Below are positions 8,298 to 17,207 of a stretch of 64,000 nt of DNA, one piece after another (positions within the stretch are counted from its first letter, which is position 1; each line of letters opens with the position of its first letter). Below the pieces are notes generated by a model. The model was given only the letters and a program-made list of their open reading frames with translations, had not been told where the DNA came from and ran no database searches. The stretch comes from CADEDH01 sp963732695 (GTDB taxonomy: Bacteria; Actinomycetota; Acidimicrobiia; Acidimicrobiales; SZUA-35): the NCBI GenBank assembly GCA_963732695.1, contig CAVTAP010000017.1:124001-188000 (forward strand), in the 5' to 3' direction. Made by a program: the position numbers and the translations under genes.

Positions 8298-9791
8298 ATG
8301 GCCACCAGGCGCAGATCAGCCACGCCCACCACCACCTCGGCCTTCGGCACCGGGGCCCGGGAGGGCCACGACGCCACCCCGTTCTACGATCGGTTCCGGC
8401 CCCCCGAGCTGTCCGACGACGACACGGTGGCGCCGCCCCGGCCGGTGGCCGAGCCCTTCGTGTGCGCCGACGCCCGGGACATGACGGCGGTGGCCGACAA
8501 CTCGGTGGCGCTGGTGGTCACCTCACCCCCGTACTTCGCCGGCAAGCAGTACGAGCTGGAGCTGCAGCGCGAGGGTATCCCCGCCACCTACCTCGACTAT
8601 CTGGCGATGCTCACCGACGTGTTCGCCGAGTGCGTCCGCACCCTGGAACCCGGGGGGCGGCTGGCGGTGAACGTGGCCAACCTGGGGCGCAAGCCGTACC
8701 GCAGCCTGTCGGCCGACGTGATCCGCATTCTGGAGCACGACCTGGGGCTGCTCCTGCGGGGCGAGCTGATCTGGCAGAAGGCGGAGGGGGCCACCGGCTC
8801 GTGCGCCTGGGGGTCGTTCCGATCGGCCGCCAACCCGGTGCTGCGTGACGTGAGCGAACGGGTGATCGTGGCCTCCAAGGGGCGTTTCGATCGGGCCCGC
8901 ACCGCCCGCCAGCGTCAGGCCGAGGGTCTGCCCCACCGGAGCACCGTGCACACCGACGACTTCCTGGCCCTCACGCTCGACGTGTGGTCGATGCCGGCCG
9001 AGAGCGCCCGCCGGGTGGGCCACCCCGCCCCGTTCCCCGTCGAGCTGCCCGAGCAGCTGATCCGGCTCTACACCTACGCCGACGACCTGGTGCTCGACCC
9101 GTTCATGGGCAGCGGGTCCACCCTGGTGGCGGCGTCCCGCCTGGGCCGGCGCTATGTCGGATACGACCTCGACCCGGAGTACGTGGAATTGGCCCGCCGC
9201 CGGGTGGCCGACGAGGGCGATGCCCCGGCCTCCACCGCCGGGCCCGCTCCTGCAGGGCCCGAGGTCGGCCCGGCCGTCGATGCTGCCGATGGGGCCGCCG
9301 CCGCGCCGGGCGCCGACGGACCGACCGCCGCCCGGCTGGCCGAGGCCGTGCTGACGGGCGCCGGGTTCACCGTTGCCGAGCGGGACCGGCGGATCCGGGG
9401 CACCGGGGCCGTGGTGGACCTGGTGGTGCACGACACCGCCGGTGAGCCGTGGTGGGTGCTGGTGTGCGGGGCCCATACGGCCCACCGGCCGGGGATGGCC
9501 CGGCCCGAGGTGACCTGGAAGGCGTTGGGGCGGGCCGCCGCCCTGCGCCGCAGCCGGGGCCCCGTGCCGTTACTGCTCGTGACCCCCCAACCGCCCCGGC
9601 CCCGCAGCGAGGGCGACGCCGCCGTCCGGGCCGCCGGGACGGCTCTGGTGTCCGACGTGGTCGGCCTGCTCGACCACGGCGGGCGGGACCGGCTGTGCCG
9701 CTATGCCACGGGCGGTTACCGTGACCTACCCCAGCCCGGCTTCTGGACCGGGCGTGACCTCGATGGCGGTCGGGAAGGACACCCACGATGA
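8298..9791 (+). CDS. DNA methyltransferase (amino-methylase) with C-terminal nuclease-like domain
   Basis: This 497-aa protein has the catalytic motif TSPPYF (75-80) before the AdoMet motif LDPFMGSGSTL (266-276), the beta-class order of N6-adenine/N4-cytosine methylases. Residues about 310-345 are an Ala/Pro linker. Residues 345-497 form a second domain (AGFTVAERDR, VVDLVVHD, WWVLVCGAH) with the layout of a PD-(D/E)XK nuclease core, but the expected ExK is replaced by VLVCG, so it is probably inactive. ATG 8298 has a GGTGGGAGG site. No restriction endonuclease gene flanks it, suggesting an orphan or epigenetic role. It overlaps the next gene by ATGA. Confidence 0.85.
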   Translation: MATRRRSATPTTTSAFGTGAREGHDATPFYDRFRPPELSDDDTVAPPRPVAEPFVCADARDMTAVADNSVALVVTSPPYFAGKQYELELQREGIPATYLDYLAMLTDVFAECVRTLEPGGRLAVNVANLGRKPYRSLSADVIRILEHDLGLLLRGELIWQKAEGATGSCAWGSFRSAANPVLRDVSERVIVASKGRFDRARTARQRQAEGLPHRSTVHTDDFLALTLDVWSMPAESARRVGHPAPFPVELPEQLIRLYTYADDLVLDPFMGSGSTLVAASRLGRRYVGYDLDPEYVELARRRVADEGDAPASTAGPAPAGPEVGPAVDAADGAAAAPGADGPTAARLAEAVLTGAGFTVAERDRRIRGTGAVVDLVVHDTAGEPWWVLVCGAHTAHRPGMARPEVTWKALGRAAALRRSRGPVPLLLVTPQPPRPRSEGDAAVRAAGTALVSDVVGLLDHGGRDRLCRYATGGYRDLPQPGFWTGRDLDGGREGHPR

Positions 9792-11011
9792 CCAACCGAA
9801 TCGATCCCCCGTTCCGGGCCGACCACGTGGGGAGCCTGCTCCGGCCCTCGGCCGTGCACGAGGCCCGGGCCCGGGCCGCCGCTCGGGAGATCACGGCGGC
9901 CGAGCTGCGCTCGGTGGAAGACACCGCCATCACCGCCGCCGTAGCCCGCCTGGCCGACACCGGGATCCGGTCGCTGACCGACGGTGAGTTCCGCCGGGCC
10001 TTCTTTCACCTCGATTTCCTGGAGCAGCTGGAGGGCGTGGCCGTCACCGGCCGGATCGCCGCCAGCTCCAACTCGGAGGAGACGGTGCACATGAGCCCGC
10101 CCCGCCTGGCCGTGGTGGGCCCGATCCGCCACACCCACGACATCCAGGTCGACGACTTCCGCTACCTGTCCTCGGTGGTCGACGGCCTGGGCCGGCCGGG
10201 GGTGATGCCCAAGGTGTGCATCCCGTCGCCGGCCACCGTGCACTTCCGGGGCGGGCGGGCCGCCGTCGACATCCACGCCTATCCCGACATGGAGCAGTTC
10301 TTCGCCGACCTGGCCGCCTGTTACCAGGCCGAGATCGCCGCCCTCTACGCCGCCGGGTGCCGGTACCTCCAGCTCGACGACACCAACCTGGCCTACCTGT
10401 GCGACCCGGTGATGCGCCAGGGGGCGGTGGAGCGGGGCGACGACCCCGACGAGCTGCCCCGCTCCTACGCCGAGCTGATCAACGCCGCCCTGGCCGGCCG
10501 GCCCGACGACCTGACGGTGGGCATCCACCTGTGCCGGGGCAACTTCCGGTCCACCTGGTTCGCCTCGGGGGGCTACGAGCCGGTGGCCGAGGTGCTGTTC
10601 AACGAGTTGAACGTCGACGCCTACTTCCTCGAGTACGACGACGAGCGCTCGGGCGACTTCGCCCCGCTGCGGTTCGTGCCGGCGGGCAAGACCGTGGTGC
10701 TGGGCCTGATGACGTCGAAGCGGCCGGAGCTGGAGCCCTACGACGAGCTGGCCGCCCGGGTGGCCGAGGCCGCGGCCTACGTGCCGATGGGCCAGCTGTG
10801 CCTCAGCCCCCAGTGCGGCTTCGCCTCCACCGTCGAGGGCAACAACCTCACCGCCGACCAGCAGTGGGCCAAGCTCACCCACCTCGTCGATTGCGCCACC
10901 CGCCTCTGGCACCGGATCCGATCGCGGTATCTCGGTGCGTCACGCACCACCGGCGGTGCTCTGCGCACCGAGATCGGATCCCGGAGGCGGTGGCCAGGTA
11001 GAGCCCCATGA
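9788..11011 (+). CDS. MetE C-terminal-domain (cobalamin-independent methionine synthase-like) protein
   Basis: This 407-aa protein corresponds to the catalytic barrel of MetE (YxjG/YxjH type). The zinc/thiol-binding residues are visible as H247 and C249 (GIHLCRGN), an acid near E282 and C343 (LCLSPQCGF). The N-terminal folate half of MetE is missing, which is normal for this short family; members act on small thiols or as methyltransferases of uncertain substrate. It overlaps the methyltransferase gene by 4 nt. The last 33 residues (after about R376) are encoded by a hairpin repeat and look like an artificial extension; homologues would be expected to stop near LVDCATRLW. Confidence 0.83.
   Translation: MTNRIDPPFRADHVGSLLRPSAVHEARARAAAREITAAELRSVEDTAITAAVARLADTGIRSLTDGEFRRAFFHLDFLEQLEGVAVTGRIAASSNSEETVHMSPPRLAVVGPIRHTHDIQVDDFRYLSSVVDGLGRPGVMPKVCIPSPATVHFRGGRAAVDIHAYPDMEQFFADLAACYQAEIAALYAAGCRYLQLDDTNLAYLCDPVMRQGAVERGDDPDELPRSYAELINAALAGRPDDLTVGIHLCRGNFRSTWFASGGYEPVAEVLFNELNVDAYFLEYDDERSGDFAPLRFVPAGKTVVLGLMTSKRPELEPYDELAARVAEAAAYVPMGQLCLSPQCGFASTVEGNNLTADQQWAKLTHLVDCATRLWHRIRSRYLGASRTTGGALRTEIGSRRRWPGRAP
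10912..10983. repeat. Hairpin element carrying a dispersed CACCGGYGGTGC core
   Basis: The arms GGATCCGAT plus CTCGGTGCG (10914-10939, interrupted by an 8-nt bulge CGCGGTAT) pair with CGCACCGAGATCGGATCC (10964-10981). Between them is the core at 10945-10966, 21 of 22 bases identical to 55158-55179 near the other end of the window. The element lies inside the last codons of the MetE-like gene, so it may be a mobile or REP-like sequence that extended the reading frame. Confidence 0.6.
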
Positions 11012-11084
11012 GCCAGGTGTCGCCTCGCACCGGATGATAGGGCTGGCGTAGCCTCGGGGTCGGGGACAACCAAGGGGGACGACC

Positions 11085-12275
11085 ATGCCGGCGCTGGAGA
11101 CCATGCGGGTGCTCGACTTCACCCAGTGGGAGGCGGGGCCCACCTGCGGCCAGTACCTGGCCTGGATGGGGGCCGACGTGGTGAAGCTGGAGTCGCCGTC
11201 GGGCGATCCCGGCCGCACCATCATGAGCACCGACGGCACCGACTCCCAGTACTTCTGCAACCACAACGGCAACAAGCGGGGCATCGTCCTCAACCTCAAG
11301 AGCCCCCAGGGCCTCGACCTGCTGCGCCGGCTCCTGCCCCGCTTCGACGTGCTGGTGGAGAACCAGGGCCCGGGCGTGCTGGAGCGGCTCGGTCTCAGCC
11401 CCGAGGTGCTGCACGAGATCAACCCCCGCCTCGTCATCGCCCGCATCAAAGGCTTCGGGCTGTCCGGCCCCTACGCCGACTACAAGAGCTTCGACCCGCT
11501 GGCCATGGCGGCGGCCGGCATCACGTCGATGACGGGAACGGCCGACAGCGGCCCTATCAGCCCCGGCGGCACGTTCGCCGACACCGGCACCGGCGTCCAC
11601 ACCGCCTTCGCCATCGTGTCGGCCTACGTGCAGCAGCAGCGCACCGGGGAGGGTCAGGTCATCGAGATGTCGATGCACGAGGTGATGACGATGTTCATCC
11701 GCACCATGGCCGCCTGGACCTGGGGTCCCGACGCCCCGCCGGTGGCGCAGCGCTCCGAGGGGGTGCTGCCCAGCGGCCGGTGGCGGTGCAAGGGCGAGGG
11801 GCCCAACGACTGCGTGCTCGTCACCGCCGCCAACGAGGGCATGTGGGCGGGGTTCTGCGCCGCCATCGGCCAGCCCGAGCTGGCCACCGACCCCCGCTTC
11901 GCCAAGCCCGGCCATCGGCTGCGCAACGCCGCCGAGCTGCGGGCGGCGGCCCAGCCGTGGTTCCTGGCGCGGACCAAGCGGGAGGCCATGACCGAGCTCG
12001 GCGAGGCCGGGGTGCCGGTGGCCGCCGTGCTCGACACGGCCGAGGTGTTCGCCGACCCCCACCTGCAGGCCCGGGGCTTCTTCACCACCGTGGCCCATCC
12101 GGAACGGGGAGACATGGTGATGATGCAGGCCCCGTTCCGGATGTCGGCCAACGATGTCCCCCTGGAGCCGGCCCCCCTCCTGGGCCAGCACACGAGGGAG
12201 GTCCTGGCCGGCGAGCTCGGCCTCACCGAGGCCGAGCTCGACGCCCTCATCGCCAGCGGCGCCGCCCAGGGCTGA
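11085..12275 (+). CDS. CaiB/BaiF family (class III) CoA-transferase
   Basis: This 396-aa protein has the family N-terminus (MRVLDFTQWEAGP, GADVVKLESP), the NKRGIVLNLK segment and the catalytic aspartate D166 in FADTGTG, which forms the acyl anhydride with CoA thioesters. It moves CoA between organic acids, usually at the start of a catabolic pathway, in the cytosol. Substrate unknown. ATG 11085 is preceded by AAGGGGGACG. It stands alone, between the repeat element and a convergent membrane-protein operon. Confidence 0.9.
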   Translation: MPALETMRVLDFTQWEAGPTCGQYLAWMGADVVKLESPSGDPGRTIMSTDGTDSQYFCNHNGNKRGIVLNLKSPQGLDLLRRLLPRFDVLVENQGPGVLERLGLSPEVLHEINPRLVIARIKGFGLSGPYADYKSFDPLAMAAAGITSMTGTADSGPISPGGTFADTGTGVHTAFAIVSAYVQQQRTGEGQVIEMSMHEVMTMFIRTMAAWTWGPDAPPVAQRSEGVLPSGRWRCKGEGPNDCVLVTAANEGMWAGFCAAIGQPELATDPRFAKPGHRLRNAAELRAAAQPWFLARTKREAMTELGEAGVPVAAVLDTAEVFADPHLQARGFFTTVAHPERGDMVMMQAPFRMSANDVPLEPAPLLGQHTREVLAGELGLTEAELDALIASGAAQG

Positions 12276-12284
12276 GCCGCCGGT

Positions 12285-12304
12285 CTGGGGGCTCGCGCCC
12301 CCGG
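12285..12304. terminator. Hairpin between convergent genes
   Basis: CTGGGGGC (12285-12292) and GCCCCCGG (12297-12304) form an 8-bp stem with one wobble pair and a TCGC loop, 10 nt after the CoA-transferase stop. It may also serve the opposing membrane-protein gene. Confidence 0.55.
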
Positions 12305-12384
12305 CAGCTGCGTTGCCTCCCCATCGCCATCGGGGCTCCAACCCCGTCGGCCGGTCGGCCCCGCGGCCGGTCGTCGGCGGCGAC

Positions 12385-13086
12385 CTAGCGGGCCACCGCC
12401 GGGGCGGGGGAGGAGGCGGGGCTGCGCCCGCCCACCAGGGCCACCACACCCACGCCGGAGAAGAACACGCAGGTGAGCAGGAAGCCGCCGAAGTCGAGCA
12501 CCGGTGAGATCGACTCGGATGTCCCGATGTAGGCGATCGACGACAGGCCGCCCAACGTGCTGACCAGGCCCACGATCCCGAGCCAGCGGGGGAGCACCCC
12601 GGTGCGCAGTGCCCGGACTCCGACGAGGGGGGCGTAGAGCGCCACCCCGACCGCCGGGCCGCTGAACGCCGTGAGGTTCCACAGGCGATAGGCGAGCAGG
12701 ACCGACGAGTCGTCGAGGCCGCCGGTCTGGCGGGCCAGCATCCCCTGGAGCACGGCGCCCACCAGGGCGAGCACGACGATGATCGCACCGGCCAGCAGGG
12801 TCACCGCCGGCAGCGAAGTGCCGTCGGCCCGCTCGGCCTCGGCGGCCCGCAGCCGGCGATCGAGGTAGCCGAACAGCGGCACCAGAGCCAGCGAGGCCAG
12901 GACCATGAGCACGGCGCCCCAGCCCAGGCCGGTACGGCGCCCGTCGACGTAGGCCCGCACGGTGGCGGCGTCGGCGTCGATGTCGGGGAACGAACCGGTG
13001 GCGCCCGACGAGGCCAGGGCCAGCACGGTGAAAGCGATGCCGCCGCAGGCGGCCACCCGGTCCCAGGTGGACGACGGCCCGGTCAT
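12385..13086 (-). CDS. Multi-pass integral membrane protein, DUF4386-like
   Basis: This 233-aa protein has about six hydrophobic helices (for example LGWGAVLMVLASLALVPLF, VTLLAGAIIVVLALVGAV, LLTCVFFSGVGVVALVGG) separated by short loops. The style is that of actinobacterial DUF4386-type membrane proteins of unknown function. ATG 13086 overlaps the stop of the upstream small gene (ATGA), which fixes the start; the open frame extends 51 codons further but that part is out-of-frame sequence of the neighbour. It probably forms an operon with the dimeric-barrel protein and the LuxR regulator upstream. Confidence 0.75.
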   Translation of the reverse strand: MTGPSSTWDRVAACGGIAFTVLALASSGATGSFPDIDADAATVRAYVDGRRTGLGWGAVLMVLASLALVPLFGYLDRRLRAAEAERADGTSLPAVTLLAGAIIVVLALVGAVLQGMLARQTGGLDDSSVLLAYRLWNLTAFSGPAVGVALYAPLVGVRALRTGVLPRWLGIVGLVSTLGGLSSIAYIGTSESISPVLDFGGFLLTCVFFSGVGVVALVGGRSPASSPAPAVAR

Positions 13087-13385
13087 CGGCCCGCCCCCTG
13101 GGGGGAGCCGTCGAAGGCGACGTCGTCGGTCTCGAACGACAGGTAGGTGCTGTCGGGGCCGGGCTGCACCCCCGAGCGGGTGAAGGCCGGGAACAGGCGG
13201 TCGCTGGCGAAGCGGTCGCTCTGGGCCCGGCTGTCCCACACCTCCACGGTGTGCAGGGCGCCGTCGGCCTCACCGACGGCGAAGGCCAGGCGCCCGGGGA
13301 CCGGCTCGCTGCCGATCTCGGCCGCGACGGCCCGGTACTGGTCCAGGTTGCCACCGGGGGTCCGGGTGACGATGACGTAGGGCAT
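13083..13385 (-). CDS. Small dimeric alpha/beta-barrel domain protein
   Basis: This 100-aa protein shows a ferredoxin-like ABM/DUF pattern: strand PYVIVTRTP, helix NLDQYRAVAAEIG, strands GRLAFAVGEA and LHTVEVWDS, helix SDRFASDRLFPAFTRS. Such proteins bind or oxidise small molecules or act as stress-induced dimers; no heme or catalytic residue is evident. A strong AGGAGGAG site lies 6-13 nt before ATG 13385. It is coupled to the downstream membrane protein (ATGA) and overlapped by the C-terminal extension of the LuxR gene. Confidence 0.72.
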   Translation of the reverse strand: MPYVIVTRTPGGNLDQYRAVAAEIGSEPVPGRLAFAVGEADGALHTVEVWDSRAQSDRFASDRLFPAFTRSGVQPGPDSTYLSFETDDVAFDGSPQGAGR

Positions 13386-16300
13386 CAGTTCTCACTCCTC
13401 CTGTTCGGGTCGCCCCGCCCTCCCTCGGGGCGGGTTCGATGAGGAGCACCTTGCGACACCACGGCCGTCGGGCACATCCGCCGAACGGCGGGTCGATCCA
13501 CGTATCCGTCGGCGCGTCGCCGGCGGGTGGTCGCCCGGCCACCCAGGCGGCGATCTGGCTGCGGCGGGAGAACCCGAGCTTGGTGAGGATGTGCTGCACA
13601 TGGGTCTGGGCCGTCCGCTCCGACAGGAACAGCGCGTCGGCGATCTGGCGGTTGGTGAGCCCCTGGCCGACCAGGGCCGCCACCTCCTGCTCCCGGCGGC
13701 TGAGGGGCGACACCTCCTCAGTGGGGACGACCGCACTCGCCCCCGGCCGGGCCGACACCGCCAGCTGATCGGCCCGAGTCACCCACGGGGCCATGCCCAG
13801 TCGCTCGGCCTCGTTCCGGGCCTGGCCGGCCAGGCCCGCCGCCCGATCCCGGTCACCCGGGCCGTCCCGCCGGGCCAGCACCGCCGCCAGCTCGCACGCC
13901 GCCTCCACCCCGAATCCGGCGGCCCGGGCCTGCCCGCAGTAGGTGTAGGCCGTATCGAGATCGGTCACCGCTTCGTCGAGGCGGCCCAGGAAGGCCGAGA
14001 CGGAACCCAGAGCCAGCTCCACCGGGCCCCCGTAGCTGGCGGTGCCGGCGCCGGCCACGGCGAAGCGGCCCCGCTCGGCCTCCAATCGCAGGCGCAGCGC
14101 CTCGGCCGTTCCGGTGAGGCCGAGGGCCACCGCCAGCTGGGCGCCCGTCACCCACGCCAGCACCCGGAAATAGGGTGGCGGCCGCCAGGTCTCCGGTGGC
14201 CCGGCACCGGCGAAGGCGGCCCGGGCGGCGTCGGGCTGGCCGTGGGCGACCAGCATCACGGCCGCTCCCAGGTGGCCGAAGATCGCCTCCCGGACCTCGC
14301 CCTGGTCCCGGGGCATCTCGCCCTGCAGGCCGGGGGCCGCGGCGCCGTCGACGGCGGCCGCCCCCACATGGCGCACGACAGCGCACAGGAACGACAGGTA
14401 GCTGCCGATGGCGGCCGGGTTGTCGGCCGCCCGAACGCCTTCGAAGGCCTGGCGGGCCAGGGCCAGACCTTCGTCGTAGCGCCCGTGGGCGGCGGCCAAG
14501 GCGGCCCGGGAGGCGGTGAGGTGCCAGCGCGGGAGCGGCCCGCCCACCCGGTCGACGCAGTCGGCCAGCTCGCTCAGCTCCACCCCCACGGCCGCCAGGT
14601 CACCGGCCTCCCAGCGGGTGTCGAGGCGCCAGCACCGACCCCACCGTTCCACGTCGGGCCGGCGCAGCAGCTGGCCGGCCGCCATCATCTGGTCGGCCAG
14701 TCCGGCCCGTTCCGGGCCGTGCTCGGGGCCACTGAGGGCGAGCTGGCGGGCCCGGAGCCCGGCCACCACGGCTTCGGCGTCGGCTGCGGCGTACGCCTGG
14801 CGGAGGGCCTCCCGGCTCGACCGTTCGGCCGCTTCCTCCTGGCCGCTGTAGAGCTCGGCTTCGGCCCGCCGGGCCTGGAGGCGGGCCGCCAGGGGCCCCG
14901 GCTCGCCGTCGAGGCGGGCCAGGGCCTCGTTGCACCACCGGATGAGCCGCAGGTCCCAGCGGCGGGAACCCACCGGCTCGGCTTCCAACACGGCCCGGGC
15001 CCCGAGGTCCGGCCGGCCGGTTCGGCTGGCCAGGTCCAGCGCCCGCTCCACCGCGGCGGCGCAGGCATCGAGCTTGTTCGAGCGCTGCCAGGCCGACGCC
15101 TCCTCGGCCGAGATGCCGCACCGGGTCTCGGCGTCCAGACCGGTACCCGGATCGAGGGCCCGGCGGAACCAGGCTGCGCTCTCCTCATAGGCCAGGGCCG
15201 CCTGGGCCTGACGGGCGGCCCGGAGGGCCCAGGTGGTGGCCGCCTCGGGATCGCCGGCCGGCCCCGCCTCCAGTAGGTGACGGGCCACGTCGGCCGCCCG
15301 CCCGCCGTCGACGACGGCCGCCCGGCTGTCGTCGGCTCCGACCGAGAGGGCGTCGGCCGCCCGCCGGTGCAGGGCGGCCCGCTCACCGGTCGCCAGCTGG
15401 GCCTCCACCGCGTCGCGCACCAGGGCGTGGCTGAAGCGCCAGGCCCCGCCGCCCTCCGGCCCCACGAGCAGCCCGGCCCGCCGGCCATCGTCCAGGGCCG
15501 GGTACAGGGCCACCAGCGGGTCACCGAGCACCGCCGCCACCGTGGCCGGATCGAACCCCTCGCCCAGCACCGCCGCCGCCCCCAACAGGCGGGCCGTCGG
15601 TTCCGCCAACCGGCCCAGGCGGGACCGCACCACCTCCACCACCGAGGCCGGCGTCCCCAGCCGGCCGGTGTCCCGGTAGGCCCGGGCCAGCTCCCGGACG
15701 AAGAACGGGTTCCCGGCGGTCACCCGTTGCACCTCGGCCCCCAGCTCGGACCTGACCCCTCGTTCGGCCGTCCCACCGCCGGCGGTCGGCCCCTCGGCGG
15801 TCGGGCTCTCGGCGATCAGGGCGAACAGTCGGGCCGTCTCGTCGGGGGCCAGCCCCTGGAGGTCGATCGACTCGGTGACCGGTTCGGCCACCAGGTCGGC
15901 CAGCACCCGCGGCCACGGACTCGTGGGGTCGAGCCCGGTGGGGCGATAGGTGGCCGCCACCAGCACCGAACCCAGACGGGGCTGGCGGACGAGGTAGCGC
16001 AGCAGGAGCAGCGACGGCTCGTCGGCCCAGTGGGCGTCCTCCACCACCAGCAGCAGGGGTCTGGTGGCGGCGGCGCCGGCGACGTGGGCCACGACGCCGT
16101 CGAACAGGGTCAGCCGGTCGGGCGCCGCCCCGGGATCGTCGACCGGGGGCCGCTCCGGCAGCAGCTGGCGCCACAGCCAGAACGGCGGCGAGCCGATGTC
16201 GTCGTGGGCCCGGGCCCAGCGCACGTCGAAGCCGCCGTCGCCGGCCCGCCGGCCCAACTCGTCCAACAGACGCGACTTGCCGATCCCGGCCTCGCCCCCG

Positions 16301-16404
16301 CACAGCACCAGGGCCGGACGGCCGGAGGCGGCGTCGGCCAGGGTGTGCTCCAACCGTGCCAGCTCCCGGCCCCGCCCCACGAGGCCCCCAGCTCCCGCTA
16401 CCAC
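13270..16404 (-). CDS. LAL-type (large ATP-binding LuxR) transcriptional regulator
   Basis: This protein of about 1044 aa has an AAA/NACHT-like domain first (Walker A GGEAGIGKS near residue 36-44; Walker B LLLVVEDAHWAD near 118-129), then a long TPR-like helical sensor, then a LuxR helix-turn-helix (SRREQEVAALVGQGLTNRQI, about 60 residues). GTG 16404 is preferred over GTG 16443 because CACACT lies 6 nt upstream as a leaderless -10-like box and the family starts about 10 residues before LVGR. Oddly, 86 codons follow the HTH and overlap the next gene by 116 nt; a late frameshift or lost stop is possible. Ligand and regulon unknown. Confidence 0.82.
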   Translation of the reverse strand: MVAGAGGLVGRGRELARLEHTLADAASGRPALVLCGGEAGIGKSRLLDELGRRAGDGGFDVRWARAHDDIGSPPFWLWRQLLPERPPVDDPGAAPDRLTLFDGVVAHVAGAAATRPLLLVVEDAHWADEPSLLLLRYLVRQPRLGSVLVAATYRPTGLDPTSPWPRVLADLVAEPVTESIDLQGLAPDETARLFALIAESPTAEGPTAGGGTAERGVRSELGAEVQRVTAGNPFFVRELARAYRDTGRLGTPASVVEVVRSRLGRLAEPTARLLGAAAVLGEGFDPATVAAVLGDPLVALYPALDDGRRAGLLVGPEGGGAWRFSHALVRDAVEAQLATGERAALHRRAADALSVGADDSRAAVVDGGRAADVARHLLEAGPAGDPEAATTWALRAARQAQAALAYEESAAWFRRALDPGTGLDAETRCGISAEEASAWQRSNKLDACAAAVERALDLASRTGRPDLGARAVLEAEPVGSRRWDLRLIRWCNEALARLDGEPGPLAARLQARRAEAELYSGQEEAAERSSREALRQAYAAADAEAVVAGLRARQLALSGPEHGPERAGLADQMMAAGQLLRRPDVERWGRCWRLDTRWEAGDLAAVGVELSELADCVDRVGGPLPRWHLTASRAALAAAHGRYDEGLALARQAFEGVRAADNPAAIGSYLSFLCAVVRHVGAAAVDGAAAPGLQGEMPRDQGEVREAIFGHLGAAVMLVAHGQPDAARAAFAGAGPPETWRPPPYFRVLAWVTGAQLAVALGLTGTAEALRLRLEAERGRFAVAGAGTASYGGPVELALGSVSAFLGRLDEAVTDLDTAYTYCGQARAAGFGVEAACELAAVLARRDGPGDRDRAAGLAGQARNEAERLGMAPWVTRADQLAVSARPGASAVVPTEEVSPLSRREQEVAALVGQGLTNRQIADALFLSERTAQTHVQHILTKLGFSRRSQIAAWVAGRPPAGDAPTDTWIDPPFGGCARRPWCRKVLLIEPAPREGGATRTGGVRTDALRHRHPDPRWQPGPVPGRRGRDRQRAGPRAPGLRRR
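13414..13434. terminator. Hairpin between regulator HTH end and next ribosome site
   Basis: CCCGCCC (13414-13420) pairs with GGGCGGG (13428-13434) over a 7-nt loop. It sits where a normally terminated LuxR gene would end, just before the ribosome site of the small downstream gene, and may be the original terminator. Confidence 0.3.
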
Positions 16405-16544
16405 GGCGCCAGTGTGGCACGCCTGGCCACCGCCTACAGGCACCGGCCGATCTCACGGGTGAGCAGCGGGCGCCGGCTTGACCGATACTGGACCGGTCCC
16501 GGCCCGTCGGGCGACCGCCCGTCCATCCGAAATCGAGGTACCCC

Positions 16545-17201
16545 ATGACCGAGCAAGCCGACGTCGAGTTCTTCTGGGATCCGGTCTGCCCCTGGGCCTG
16601 GATCACCTCCCGTTGGGTGGCCGAGGTGGCGAAGCTCCGCTCGCTCGACGTGGACTGGCGCTTCATCAGCCTCCGCCTGCTGAACAAGGACAAGAACTAC
16701 GAAACCGACTTCGGTGAGGGCTACATCGCCGGGCACGGCAGCGGCCTCAAGCTGTTGCGGGTGGCGGCGGCGGTGCGGGAGGCCGAGGGCCGGGGCCGGA
16801 TGGGCGAGCTGTACACCACGTTCGGCGGCGACATCCACGTGCACCGCCGGCGCAAGGAGATGACCGACCACTGGGAGGCCGGCTTCCCCGACTACCTCGC
16901 CTCGGTGGGCCTGGCCGACTACGCCGCGGCGGCCAACGACGAGCGGTGGGATGCCGTGCTCCAGGCCGAGACCGACGACGCCCTCAGCCGGACCGGCAAG
17001 GACGTGGGCACCCCGATCATCAGCTTCAACCAGGGGGGTACGTCGTACTCCTTCTTCGGCCCCGTCATCAGCCGGGTGCCCCGGGGCGACGAGGCGTTGC
17101 GGCTGTGGGACGCGGTGTGGGAGATCGCCACCTTCCCCGGCCTGGCCGAGCTCAAGCGCTCGCTGCGGGAACCGCCCCAGCTGGCCGACAGCCTCGACTG
17201 A
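16545..17201 (+). CDS. Mycothiol-dependent nitroreductase-like DsbA-fold protein (Rv2466c family)
   Basis: This 218-aa protein matches Mycobacterium Rv2466c along its length: the N-terminal thioredoxin strand with active site VCPWAWITSRW (Cys15), the helical insert, VGTPIISF (cis-Pro loop) and the end FFGPVISRVPRGDEALRLWD. Rv2466c has CPWC; here it is CPWA, leaving only the nucleophilic Cys, which suits a monothiol mechanism with mycothiol. Such proteins reduce nitro compounds or protein disulfides in the cytosol. It starts at ATG 16545 behind GAGG and is divergent from the LAL regulator. The antiporter pair follows closely. Confidence 0.87.
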   Translation: MTEQADVEFFWDPVCPWAWITSRWVAEVAKLRSLDVDWRFISLRLLNKDKNYETDFGEGYIAGHGSGLKLLRVAAAVREAEGRGRMGELYTTFGGDIHVHRRRKEMTDHWEAGFPDYLASVGLADYAAAANDERWDAVLQAETDDALSRTGKDVGTPIISFNQGGTSYSFFGPVISRVPRGDEALRLWDAVWEIATFPGLAELKRSLREPPQLADSLD

Positions 17202-17207
17202 GGCCGT

